A stretch of DNA of 64,000 nt from Woeseia sp034521225 (GCA_034521225.1 JAXHMR010000031.1:1-64000); one strand, 5' to 3'; shown: positions 1-8,982, counted from the stretch's first letter. Notes: a model not told the origin generated them from the letters alone. Numbers and translations: made by a program.

Positions 1-528
1 GCCGGTATGTCGCTACGCGAGGTAAGTAAATTTCTCGAAAGATTTGGGATCGATCGGAGTCACGTCGCTGTTCATAACTGGGTTCATAAGGCCGATCTAC
101 AGCCGATCTCGACAGTCTCTGCGGATCAGCTCGCGGTTGACGAAAAGATGATCCGCCTCCACGGTCAGAAGTTCTGGCTGTACGGGGCGGTTGATCCGTA
201 TACCAACGAAATCCTCCATCTAAGCCTCTATCCAACCGCAACAAAACAGACAACGCGGTGGTTTCTCACCGAGCTTCACCGACGCTACCAGCTCAATGGT
301 GTCGAATTCCTCGTCGATGACGCAGATTATCTCGGCCCAGTTCTTGCTGAAGATGGCTATCGATTTCGGGTGATTCGCCATGGAAATCGGAATGCTATCG
401 AACGTGTCTTTTGGGAAATAGAACGACGAACATCATCGTTCGCAAATAGTTTTAGTCATGTCGCGCTAGAGACCGCTCAAAATTGGCTCGAAGCCTTCGC
501 CGTCTACCACAATTCACGCCAAACTTAA
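1..528 (+). CDS. IS6-family transposase, 5' truncated by window edge
   Basis: DDE transposase of the haloarchaeal IS6 type, which carries out replicative transposition of its own element. The frame is open to base 1 and the first ATG at 7 lies inside the family's conserved helix-turn-helix, so the real start is upstream of the window. Counting from that ATG, the first catalytic Asp is D45 in AVDEKMIRLHG, the second is D104/D105 in FLVDDADYLG, and the Glu is probably E132 in NAIERVFWEI. The basic residue usually found seven positions after this Glu is here a Glu (E139). The C-terminal block FSHV..ENWLEAFAVYHNS is typical of the family. I could not confirm the right terminal repeat. A GAATCCTCGCCTGAAACAG stretch at about 564-582 is a possible element end. 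Confidence 0.85.
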   Translation, partial: AGMSLREVSKFLERFGIDRSHVAVHNWVHKADLQPISTVSADQLAVDEKMIRLHGQKFWLYGAVDPYTNEILHLSLYPTATKQTTRWFLTELHRRYQLNGVEFLVDDADYLGPVLAEDGYRFRVIRHGNRNAIERVFWEIERRTSSFANSFSHVALETAQNWLEAFAVYHNSRQT

Positions 529-1252
529 CGCGACCATCGGCTTGATTGAAATCTTATTCATATGAATCCTCGCCTGAAACAGCTGGTCGGTGAGAACTGC
601 GTATCAATCGACAATTCCCTCAATAGCAACAATACTACGCAGAGTGAAAGGAGTATTACACATTCCTTAAAGACAGAAAAGTGGTAAGATTGAGATATCC
701 GATAACAGCGAGGAACAGTGTCGTTACTAGATAAGCCGTCTCGAATCTCGTTAAATCAATCATACATAACATGGCTTTTGATTCTTACATATAATTTCAT
801 TTGTTCATGAATGTAGCCAGCTAGTGGAACTCGATCAAAGGTGAACCTCTGTATCGAACGATAATTTCTTCTCCTGTACTGACCGCAATTGGGCAGAATA
901 TATCACTTGCTGAGGATTTCAATAGAGCCAAAATCCCTTATTACCTCGGCGATCCCGCAAGATTCCAGCTCACCGGTCTCGAAACACTACACGCCATCCG
1001 CGAGGCCGACTTCGAAATGAGTGAACCAGGGAAACAATCAATTAATCTGATAGGTACTCAACATAGCATCAAACTGGTCACTACTGGTAGGTGGATTGAT
1101 GACTGGCTATCGCTGTCAGTGACTTACAGCGATACAAGGCTGCAAGCCAATGACTGACGTCGTGGGGTTCCGCCTCGTGTCTCTGTGATATTTGATCCAC
1201 ATAATCTGACAACGCCTACTGAGCGTACTGGTACATTTTCAAATATATTCGG
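529..1252. other. AT-rich spacer with an orphan open frame at 821-1159
   Basis: No confident gene. A plus-strand frame without an early ATG is open from 821 to a TGA at about 1157-1159. It reads as plausible protein, including IPYYLGDPARFQLTGLETLH and then an ATG at about 1018. It may be the 3' part of a gene disrupted upstream, but I recognise no family. The rest of the spacer is AT-rich and empty. Confidence 0.3.
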
Positions 1253-1525
1253 CTAGTAGCTACCGATGTCTTCCCACTCGCGCCGCTGCTGGATCGCGTC
1301 GTGTGCTTGCTCTGTTAATTGATACTCATTCGTTCGGTCGTCTTTTTGACCTTTAGAAAGGAATCCCTGATCTGCTAATTTATCTAGATTCGGATACAGT
1401 CGGCCATGATTCACTTCTGAGTTATAGTATGCTTCAAGCTCGTCTTTAATTGCTAACCCGTGGGGATCGTCGAGTTTACCAACTGTATAGAGAATATCTC
1501 GTTGGAACGCTGTCAACTGATTCAT
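1253..1525 (-). CDS. PadR-family transcriptional regulator
   Basis: A 90-residue winged-helix DNA-binding protein of the PadR family as found in haloarchaea. The N-terminal half has the family pattern: LTAFQRDILYTVGKL, DPHGLAIKDELE, then the recognition region GRLYPNLDKLADQGFLSKG, followed by the wing and YQLTEQAHDAIQQR. It probably represses a nearby or distant target as a dimer. The target is not evident because its neighbours are an empty spacer and a repeat protein. It ends with only a short C-terminal tail and lacks the long coiled-coil dimerisation domain of larger PadR proteins, which is usual for haloarchaeal members. Confidence 0.85.
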   Translation of the reverse strand: MNQLTAFQRDILYTVGKLDDPHGLAIKDELEAYYNSEVNHGRLYPNLDKLADQGFLSKGQKDDRTNEYQLTEQAHDAIQQRREWEDIGSY

Positions 1526-1711
1526 ATAATATAGGTCTATTTATGAGTAAAAAAGATATTGGAATCACTCTTTTCTACTCGCTCGATTGATAGGAGGAAG
1601 TCAAAGCGACGAGATCGGATCTCCAGCGTAGCGGAGCCGAACGAGGGTTCAGCCAATCGCGGATGAATCGCTGTCCGAACACTCATACGGCCGGCCGGCC
1701 CTCTCCGAGAT

Positions 1712-3286
1712 ATGCCCTCGTACAGCGACGAGGAGATTCTCGACGAGATCCGTCGCGTCGCGGATCTCTCTGCTGTCGACGGGACGCCGAGCAGGCGGAT
1801 GTTCGACGAACACGCCGACCTGTCAGCAGCGACCGTCCAACGCCGCATTTGGCTCGTGGAACGCTGCGGTCGAACAGGCGGGGCTCGACCCGAACACGGA
1901 CACTGACAAGATCCCGCGTGACGACCTCGTTGCCGAACTCCGCCGGCTTCGTGACGAACTCGACCAGATCCCGACCGCCGACCAGATGGACGAGCACGGC
2001 GCGTACGCGTACATCACCTACTACGAGCGGTTCGGCTCGTGGGCGGACGCCCTCGAGGAGGTCTTCGGTGAGGTGCCCGACCGGGAGTGGAAACACATCT
2101 CGGACGATGCGCTCATTGCCGATCTCCAGCGGCTCGCCGGCGACGATGGTGCCCCGCCGACAACGACAGACCTCAGAGACCACGGTGAGTACTCCCGGAC
2201 AGCCTATGAATACCGATTCGGGTCGTGGCGAGACGCGCTTGAAGCGGCCGGGTTTGAGCCACCGCCGCCACAGCGCGTGCCGACCGAGGAGCTGCTCGCC
2301 GAGTTGCGGCGGCTTCACGACGAACTCGGCGGGAGACCAACGACGACGGTCGTCCGCGAGCACGGCGCGTACTCGCGCCAGACGTACTACAATCGGTTTG
2401 AGTCGTGGGACGACGCGCTCGACGCGGCGTTCGAGACCGTCCCAACGGACGCTGTCGACAAGAGGCGCGACGACGAGGCTGGCACCAAGGCGCACTCCGA
2501 CGAGGAGCTCCTCGACGAGCTCCGTCGTGTCGCCGACTGTCGCCGACAGCGACGGCGCACCGTCGATCTCGGAGTTCGACGAGTACAGCGACATCGCCGA
2601 CAGCACGATCCACCGGCGCTTCGGGTCGTGGAACGCCGGCGTGGAACAGGCGGGCTTCGAGCCGCGTCAGGGCGGGCCCACGATTTCGGACGACGAGCTG
2701 GCCGCCGAACTCCGTCGGCTTCGCGACGAGGTCGGACACGCACCGACGAAAGCCGAGATGGACGCGCAGGGCGCGTACGCGTCGGCGACGTACAAGAATC
2801 GGTTTGGCTCGTGGACAGACGCGCTCATCGAAACGTTCGATGATGTGACGCCACCACTCAGTGCTCGAGAGCCACAGAGCGGTGACGCAACTTGACGCCT
2901 GGCAACACCCGGCTCCGCGTGTGTCCGACGATGAACTTCTTGTTGACCTCCAGGCGCTTGCTGACGAGCTCGGCCGCTCGCCCACCTCGAAAGATATGCG
3001 CAAACAGGGCTCTCACAGCGATCGAGCACGTACATGCGACGATTTCGGCTCGTGGACCGACGCACTGGAGGCGGCCAACCTTGACCCGCCGGACCAGAAC
3101 AAGATTACCGATGCCGAGCTCATCGCCGATCTCCATCGGCTCCGTGACGAACTTGGTGAGCGACCGACCTCAACGAATGTCGCTCGCGAAGGCGAGTACG
3201 GGCTCGCGACCTACCAGCGCCGCTTCGGATCGTGGGGCGAGGCGGCTGCGGCCGCGTTCGACGACGAGGAGACGGAGGAACACTGA
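1712..3286 (+). pseudogene. Homing-endonuclease-associated repeat protein, eight units, frame broken three times
   Basis: Tandem 50-60 residue units, each with an acidic helix (DDELLAELRRL type), a P-T-x2-D/E-x2-xHGxYS stretch and a closing RFGSWxDAL motif. This matches the 'homing endonuclease associated repeat' (HNH_repeat) family, presumed DNA-binding. RFGSW-type motifs appear near 1850, 2030, 2217, 2396, 2620, 2803, 3044 and 3225. The frame changes three times. There is a one-base insertion at about 1846 in GCATTTGGCTC. A perfect 10-base tandem duplication of TGTCGCCGAC lies at 2528-2547. A third shift lies near 2880-2900. Removing the duplication restores ELRRVADSDGAPSISEF. No nuclease domain is attached. 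The start ATG at 1712 opens directly into the first repeat. The function is unknown. Confidence 0.8.
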
Positions 3287-3407
3287 TCATTAACGTCGCA
3301 GACAGCGGATCTGACGGTAGTTTATACGTTTTCTTCATATATAGAAGAACTAACAATAATCTACAGTGAATAGCGATGAGGTCTGTCGTGTGGGGATGTC
3401 TCGGTTG

Positions 3408-3578
3408 TTAGTGGAGATCTTTGTACTCGGCGTCGCATTCCGGGCAAGTACGGAGATCAAATACTGTCTCTGAATCCGTTTTTGTCTTCAGCACCTTCTC
3501 ACAGTCAGCACATTTGAGGCGCTCGTACGTGTCTTTGAACAGCTCCCCGTCGCGAAGCGCCTTTCGCGTTGATTTCAT
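3408..3578 (-). CDS. HVO_0758-like zinc-finger microprotein
   Basis: A 56-residue protein beginning MKSTRKALRDGELFKDTYER. It has two CxxC knuckles, LKCADCEKV and RTCPECDAEYK, which form a single zinc ribbon. Length, start and cysteine spacing match the small haloarchaeal zinc-finger proteins typified by HVO_0758 of Haloferax volcanii, as I recall that family. Such proteins are abundant in haloarchaea, are mostly of unknown function and are thought to bind nucleic acid or protein partners. The gene stands alone between the repeat protein and a short tandem repeat. Confidence 0.8.
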   Translation of the reverse strand: MKSTRKALRDGELFKDTYERLKCADCEKVLKTKTDSETVFDLRTCPECDAEYKDLH

Positions 3579-3650
3579 GTGCGTATGTCCATAGGCGATC
3601 GGATAAACGGTTTCTATCGCTAATCGAACTCCAGATCAGCACTCCCACTG

Positions 3651-3742
3651 ATCACCTGGAATTGGCACTCCCACCAATCACCTGGAATTGGCACTCCTCC
3701 GATCACCTGGAATTGGCACTCTCACCAATCACCTGGAATTGG
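3651..3742 (+). repeat. Four-copy short tandem repeat (core ATCACCTGGAATTGG)
   Basis: The 15-base core ATCACCTGGAATTGG occurs at 3651, 3677, 3702 and 3728, giving periods of 26, 25 and 26. The inter-core sequence is a variant of CACTCCCACCA. The copies are near identical, but the intervals are far too short and too similar to each other to be CRISPR spacers. The array lies just upstream of the zinc-finger gene, which is on the opposite strand. Confidence 0.8.
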
Positions 3743-4140
3743 CAATCCCGAGATTGCTGTTCAAGCTGATCGCCCAGTTCCGGTGCTGATAGTGATCCCC
3801 GGGTATATACTCAGATCCGTTCTATCGGCCAGTGATGAACCGAGATAGGGAGCTACGCCGGAACGGCCATCTGTACGAGATTGCGTCGGTGAACGACGAG
3901 GTGCTCGACTCTTCGTCAAGGATACCCAGCAGCCGAGGCTGGCTACCGACAGACGCTCGATAGTGTCCTTGATGTTGTAGGGCCTGATCTCATGGACGAG
4001 GTGGCAGCCCCGATCAAAGACCACATCTGAACACATGCGGAGCGTCCTCCCAACCACGCTGTCCGGAAAGACGCACGAACGCGTGTCTCAAGAGCCGGAC
4101 ATCCCCCTGACGACTACCTCAACGCAGCCTAACGCTATCC
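3743..4140. other. Spacer with possible degraded gene fragment
   Basis: No intact gene. On the plus strand, pieces that look like protein occur in adjacent frames: MNRDRELRRNGHLYEIASV from 3836, and then GYRQTLDSVLDVVGPDLM with a stop near 4028-4030. This suggests a small broken gene, but I recognise no family. Confidence is low because the frames have to be stitched together. Confidence 0.25.
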
Positions 4141-4320
4141 CTGTGGGTAGAGGAGTGCCGGTGAGCGTTCGTCAGTTCTCGTGAGTCTCAATACGATTTG
4201 ATCGGCGGGATCGTGGTCTTCATTCCTGCGTTTTAACACGCCAAGTGGTCCCATCAGACGTCCCACCGTGACGACTCATTCGGAACGGAGTGGAAGCGTC
4301 TTCTTCGAGTGCTGCCATTG

Positions 4321-4324
4321 TTAC
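4321..4324 (+). other. TTAC target site of the TnpB insertion
   Basis: The flank reads CCATTGTTAC and then the element. The uninterrupted copy reads CCATCGTTAC followed directly by TCCAATCTC, with TTAC at 10248-10251. IS200/IS605 elements insert 3' of a short specific target that is not duplicated. TTAC is the known target of IS608. No target duplication is seen on the right side. Confidence 0.75.
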
Positions 4325-5821
4325 GGAGAATCAAGGAGAAAGCCTCGCGCTTCAGCGCGGGGATGAATCCGACAACTCTTCTCTACTCCACCGTTTGATG
4401 GCACGGCAGGATATTCCACGCTGCGTCAATACTACACCTTTAAGTAGGAATACTGTCATAGGTTACGTATGGCAAAACAGGTCGTCACGCGCACCTATAC
4501 TGCTTCCATTCGGAATCAGTCACGGGTGTCAGACGACCTTGACGCCCTCGGGTTCGCAGCCTCGAAACTCTGGAACGTCGGACGGTGGACATGCAGCCGG
4601 ATTTGGGACGAAATCGGGCACATTCCAAATCACACCGAACTCACAGCCTACCTGAAGTCGCACGAACGCTACGATGACCTGCATTCTCAGTCAAGTCAGC
4701 GAGTCCTTCAAGAACTCGCTGAGGCGTTCAACGGCTGGTACGGCAAACGACGCAACGGGGATACGAGAGCGAACCCGCCCGGCTACCGCAAATACGGCGA
4801 CGAACACCCACGAAGCACGGTGACGTTCAAAGCCGCCGGCTTCAAACTCGACACCCAGTACAACCGCGTCCGACTCTCTCAAGGCTCAAACCTCAAGGAC
4901 TACTGGTCGGACTTCATCCTCTGTAAATACCAAACGCGGCCCGACGTTGACCTCTCCGCCGTGGAGAACGTCCAGCAAGTGCGGGCCGTCTGGACTGGCG
5001 ACGAGTGGGAATTTCACTTCGTGTGTAAAGTCGAGACTGAGGTGGCTGAACCCCCCGGCGAAAAGACAGTTGGTGTTGATCTCGGGATCAGCAACTTTGC
5101 CGCGCTCGCCTACGAGGACGGTCACGCCGAGCTGTATCCGCTCAACTGCCTGAAGCAGGACGACTACTACTTCAGTAAGCGGATCGCTCGGTGTGACGAC
5201 TCGAACTCCGAGCAGGCCACGCGGTTGAACCAGAAGAAATCGGAGCGCCGCACGCACTACTTCCACACGCTCTCGAAGCACATCGTTCAGCGGTGTGTTG
5301 AGGAAGATGTTGGGACAATCGTGATCGGCGATCTCTCCGGCATCCGCGAGGACGACGAGAACCGAAGAGTCGAAGAACTGGGGTACGCACGGCAATCTCG
5401 ACTTGCACTCGTGGGCGTTCGACCGCTTCACCGACTTGCTCACCTACAAGGCCGAGATGGAAGGGATCACCGTTGAGCAGGTGTCCGAACGCGACACGTC
5501 GAAGTCGTGTTCGTGTTGTGGTCGCAAGCGTGACGCGAACCGCGTCGAACGCGGGTTGTACGTGTGTGACGACTGTAGTACGGTGGCGAACGCGGACGTG
5601 AACGGTGCCGAGAACATTCGACAGAAAGTATCTCCGAGTCTCGCCGACGTATGGCGGTGATAGGAGTAACGGCTGGTTGGCACAGCCATCGACGTTCCTG
5701 TTTGACAAGGAAACTGGCGCATTCGCGCCTCAAGAACAGGTCACGTCGTAAACCACAATATCCCAACCCAGCGGCGCGGTGCCGTGGGAATCCTCGCGCT
5801 TCAGCGCGGGGAGGATGTCAA
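4325..5821 (+). mobile_element. IS200/IS605-group element (IS1341 type, tnpB only)
   Basis: The 1,497-bp insertion is delimited by comparison with its empty site at 10.25 kb. The left end starts GGAGAATCAAGGAGAAAGCC, followed by the subterminal hairpin CGCGCTTCAGCGCG at about 4347-4360. The right end has the same hairpin at about 5794-5808 and closes with GAGGATGTCAA. There are no terminal inverted repeats and no target duplication, as expected for single-strand transposition. Only tnpB is present, so it would need a TnpA supplied in trans. The right-end hairpin region is where a guide RNA would be encoded. Confidence 0.85.
4469..5660 (+). pseudogene. tnpB: TnpB RNA-guided nuclease of IS1341-type element, one frameshift
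   Basis: TnpB-family protein of about 396 residues, with its frame broken near 5,365-5,385. The first 300 residues read from MAKQVVTRTYTASIRNQ and contain the RuvC-I block VGVDLGISNFAAL. After the shift the frame continues NWGTHGNLDLHSWAFDRFTD, then the zinc finger CSCCGRK...YVCDDC and RuvC-III NADVNGAENI. At the RuvC-II position the sequence is TIVIGDLSGIRE. The acidic residue seen as E in many TnpBs is a Gly here, a variant I believe is common in haloarchaea. One removed base restores the full protein, so the shift may be an error. The known role of TnpB is RNA-guided DNA cleavage that favours retention of the element. Confidence 0.85.
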
Positions 5822-6045
5822 TCCAATCTCCTTGGTTGAGGCGTCAAGATCCCCAGTAATATGTTTGCTCTTTATGAACAGTGTGCCGTCAGTGGCAGTT
5901 AGCCTGGCTCGCAAATAGTCTGTCAACCGGCTCCCGAAGAGGCGCTTCGTGAGTCAGGAAGAGGCACACCGAACATTGCCGATATACGTACTAAAACATT
6001 TCATACCTAGCAGTGTGGATATTCCCACAGTTGTCAGATTCACTT

Positions 6046-6078
6046 CACGGCTAAAGCCGTGGGCTCTCTCCTTGATTG
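6046..6078 (-). mobile_element. Solo end hairpin of a second IS1341-type element
   Basis: The hairpin CACGGCTAAAGCCGTG at 6046-6061 is followed by GGCTCTCTCCTTGATT. Its reverse complement, AATCAAGGAGAGAGCC plus hairpin, matches the layout of the complete element's left end at 4328-4360 but with a different stem sequence. It looks like a remnant end or minimal derivative of a related element. It lies just past the end of the duplicated DUF7123 segment. Confidence 0.5.
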
Positions 6079-6230
6079 TGGTGCCGTCGTTCAAGTCGGT
6101 AAAGCCGCAAGTATCCTCCTCAAATCTGTATCGCTCCAAAGGCTATTATTTTCCAACACTACGTATTCGATTTTGATAATTATAGGCGCTAATATATGCC
6201 GTCTCGACTGGGAGTGTCAACTACATAGTA

Positions 6231-8478
6231 ATGACTGAAACGGTGGCAGTTACGAGCGGGACACGCGGCACAGCGAAGACCACGTCGGTCGTCGCCCTCG
6301 GAAGCCTGCTCGCCGAGGCCGACCACGAGGTTCTCCTCGTCGACTGCGACTTTGCCGACCCTTCGCTCGCGGACCGGCTGGGTATCGAGGAGTCCGCGAC
6401 AACCGTTCAGAATGTACTCCGCGGTAACGCGGCCATCGAGGACGCCACCCACTTGGGACCGGCCGGGCTATCAATCATGCCGTCCGAGGAGTCCATCAAC
6501 CCCGATCCGGCGCTGCTTACCGCCTTCCTTGACGCCATTGACGGATTTGATATCGTCCTCTGTGACACGGGTGACGCGTTCAGTGACGCGACCGCTGGCA
6601 CACTCGATGCGGCGGACGGCGTTCTCACCGTCTCAACCCCGGACGCCGCGGCACGACGTACCACTGCGGTCCTCCACGACCGACTCCGCCATGCCGGTCC
6701 GGCGATGCTCGGGACGGCCCTGACGCAGGTCAGCGACGAGTCAGCAAACGATGACTGGGAGTGTGAAATCCTCGCGTCGATCCCGGAGAGTGACGCGCTC
6801 GCTACGGATCCACTGTCCGTTCTCGAATCGGAGAGTTCGGCAGCCATAGCGTACCGCGAACTCGCTGCTGGACTGGTTGACAGACTCCGTAGGGACGCCG
6901 GATTGAGGCTGTCGGCTACCGGAATGTTGTTGCCTGCGCCGGCAGATCCGTTTGTAACTCCTGAACCGGCTAGACCTGCTCCTGAAGTCGAGAAAACAAA
7001 TCCACCAAGCACGAGTGAGGGAGACGGTGCTGCGTCAAGCGCCGAAACGACCACGGCCACTAGCCGTACCGAGACTAGTGAATCGACATCGTCAGCGTCA
7101 GCGGAGAACAATACTGTTGACGACGGAGGGAAAGCGGATGATGGCCGTGGGTTTAGGATCACACGGCGCGGCGTCTTGGCAGCGATCACTGCCGGGGTCG
7201 GCGGGGTTTCCGCCGGAATCTTAAGTACAACAGATACCCCCCAAATTAGATCGTTCGGATACGGCGGTACCCCAGTCACCTCAGACGAGGCGTCGAAGAC
7301 GGCCGAAACGAATGAAACGACCAGCTCGGATGGACTCTCGGCGACCGGATCTAATAGGACTAAACCGATGGGCGGGATTGGCGGCGTACACGGTTCCGAG
7401 GACGAATCCGATGATGAACCCAATAATGGGACTGACACGGAGACCGATGGTGCTGAAGAGAAGCAGAATGAAGTGCTACAGAACGAGGAGGAGCAAGAGC
7501 AAAAAAAAGAAAAAGAAGCGGGCGCCGGGACCGACAAACCAAAAGATGGTACCGGGACCGACAAACCAAAAGATGGTGCCGGGACCGACGAACCAAAAGA
7601 TGGTGCCGGGACCGACAAACCAAAAGATGGTGCCGGAACCGACGAACCAAAAGATGGAGCCGGGACCGACAAGCCAAAGACGGTGCCGGGACCGACGAGC
7701 CCAAAGATGGCGCCGGGACCGACGAGCCCAAAGATGGCGCCGGGACCGACAAACCAAAAGATGGCACCGGGACCGACAAACCAAAAGATGGCGCCGGGAC
7801 CGACAAACCAAAAGATGGTGCCGGGACCGACAAGCCAAAAGATGGCGCCGGGACCGACGAACCAAAAGATGGTGCCGGGACCGACGAACCAAAAGCGCGG
7901 GACCGACAAACCAGAAGATGGTGCCGGGACCGACGAGCCCAAAGATGGCGCCGGGACCGACGAACCAAAAGCGGGAGACGGCGAACCGACGAACCAAAAG
8001 CGGGAGACGGGACCGACAAGTCAAAAGACGGGAGCACGGAACCGACGAACCAAAAGCGGGAGACGGGACCGACGAGCCAAAAGATGGCGCCGGGACCGAC
8101 AAACCAAAAGATGGTGCCGGGACCGACGAGCCCAAAGATGGCGCCGGGACCGATGAACCAAAAGCGGGAGACGGAACCGACGAACCAAAAGCGGGAGACG
8201 GGACCGACAAGCCAAAAGCGGGAGACGGAACCGACGAACCAAAAGCGGGAGACGGGACCGACGAGCCAAAAGATGGCGCCGGGACCGACGAGCCCAAAGA
8301 TGGCGCCGGGACCGACGAGCCAAAAGATGGCGCCGGGACCGACGAACCAAAAGCGGGAGACGGGACCGACGAGCCAAAAGATGGCGCCGGGACCGACGAG
8401 CCAAAAGCGGGAGACGGGACCGACGAACCTTTCGGAACCTTCGGTTACGGTCAGGGAGGCTACGGCGGAGTAGTATAA
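6231..8478 (+). CDS. MinD/ParA-like protein with internal twin-arginine membrane segment and long 9-residue repeat tail
   Basis: Residues 1-230 are a MinD/ParA-type fold. It has the P-loop region TSGTRGTAKTTS, LLVDCDFADPSLADRLG, and switch II LCDTGDAFSD. The P-loop is degenerate: the signature lysine of SGKGGVGKTT is Thr, and two Gly are Arg and Ala. A Ser/Thr-rich linker follows, then RITRRGVLAAITAGVGG, a twin-arginine-like membrane segment at about 310-330, the motif SFGYGGTP, an acidic linker, 34 copies of GTD(E/K)PK(DGA/AGD), and the ending GTFGYGQGGYGGVV. The frame shifts four times inside the repeat through indels of -1, -5, +2 and +2 bases. The two FGYG motifs bracket the low-complexity tail. 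I infer a membrane-anchored protein with an external tail. Its role is unknown. Confidence 0.7.
7531..8430 (+). repeat. 34-copy 27-base tandem repeat
   Basis: A CCGACRARCC core recurs every 27 bases from 7531 to 8420. Units read GTDKPKDGA or GTDEPKAGD in the sense frame. Spacing deviates only at four places: 26 bases (7666 to 7692), 22 (7881 to 7903), 29 (7957 to 7986) and 29 (8013 to 8042). Because 27 is a multiple of three and the unit lacks stops, the array is open in other frames on both strands, which creates long spurious reading frames. Confidence 0.9.
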
Positions 8479-8517
8479 ATTGTCATATTACCGTGCCGTG
8501 AGTCGTCCTACAGCAGG

Positions 8518-8690
8518 ACTGTCAGCGTGGGGTATTCCCACTGCGTGCCACGCAGGTCTAAACGGGGACCTCGTCGGTTGTTGGTGAGGTTGCTCTGTTA
8601 GTGTGGCACCTCCCCTGCGTGAGAGCTTGGAAGGAGCAGTCGAAGGCAGTTCGAGCTCTCTTCGGCTGCCCCGTATTCTGGTCTCGGTGA
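8518..8690. repeat. Dispersed non-coding repeat, module B, copy 1
   Basis: A stretch from GGTATTCCCACTG through CACCTCCCCTG and CAGTCGAAGGCAG to GCTGCCCCGTA. It is paralleled at 13778-13950 with the same order of blocks. No coding potential is evident. It follows the MinD-like gene directly. Confidence 0.65.
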
Positions 8691-8769
8691 GTGGGCCTCA
8701 CCCAAAAGCGCACCCAAGATCTTGGTGAGATCTTCGTATCGAAGTGGCGCTCAGTCGGCCACCGGTGTC

Positions 8770-8972
8770 CTCGCAGCGATGGGTATCACCGCCTCGCCAG
8801 CGTAGTGGGATGTGGCTTGCCGGGGCTGGCCGGGGGAGCAGTGCTGCCTTTGGCTCCCTTCGGCGCCACGCCGACGGGACGCCGACACAACGCCGAGGGG
8901 GACGCCGAGCCAACGCCGGTCGGCGTGCCGAGATCGCGTGCTCGGCGGGGCCGTCGGCGTGGGAGTGACGCC
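8770..8972. repeat. Dispersed GC-rich repeat, module A, copy 1
   Basis: The shared blocks are GTGGCTTGCCGGGGCTGGC, GCAGTGCTGCC, GGCTCCCTTC, CACGCCGACGGGACGCCGA, CAACGCCGAG, CCAACGCCGGTCGGCGTGCC, and CGTGCTCGGCGGGGCCGTCG. Other copies lie near 9.85, 10.67, 13.65, 14.17 and 14.36 kb. The unit is imperfectly self-complementary around the CGGTCGGCGTG part. I know no named family for it. Confidence 0.7.
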
Positions 8973-8982
8973 GTCGCTCGGG

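Larger units (their letters stand above)
4254..5985 (-). pseudogene. Dead copy of the DUF7123-like gene, split by the TnpB element
   Basis: This region and 10180-10410 are copies of one sequence, similar over roughly 4,140-4,324 joined to 5,822-6,013 versus about 10,070-10,436. Here the gene is dead in three ways. The ATG has become ATA at 5983-5985. The coding frame carries at least two indels relative to the 10.2 kb copy (for example CCGTTCCGAATGAG against CCGTTCCAGAATGAG). The IS element at 4325-5821 interrupts it after TTAC. The losses at the start codon and the insertion are real sequence features, not simple read errors. Both flanks of the IS remain in register with the intact copy. Confidence 0.8.

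Noticed and set aside
1683..3065. Antisense frames of 90-307 residues over the repeat protein
   Set aside because: They are rich in Arg and follow the codon periodicity of the sense gene. No recognisable motif.
3651..3742. CRISPR array
   Set aside because: Only four repeats, with 10-11-base intervals that are themselves near identical. No spacers, leader or cas genes.
7015..8473. Several long frames on both strands (for example proteins of over 200 residues made of GPTNQKMAP or FGLSVPAPS units)
   Set aside because: They are shadows of the 27-base repeat, which has no stop in other frames. Only the frame joined to the MinD-like domain and to the FGYGQGGYGG ending is credible.
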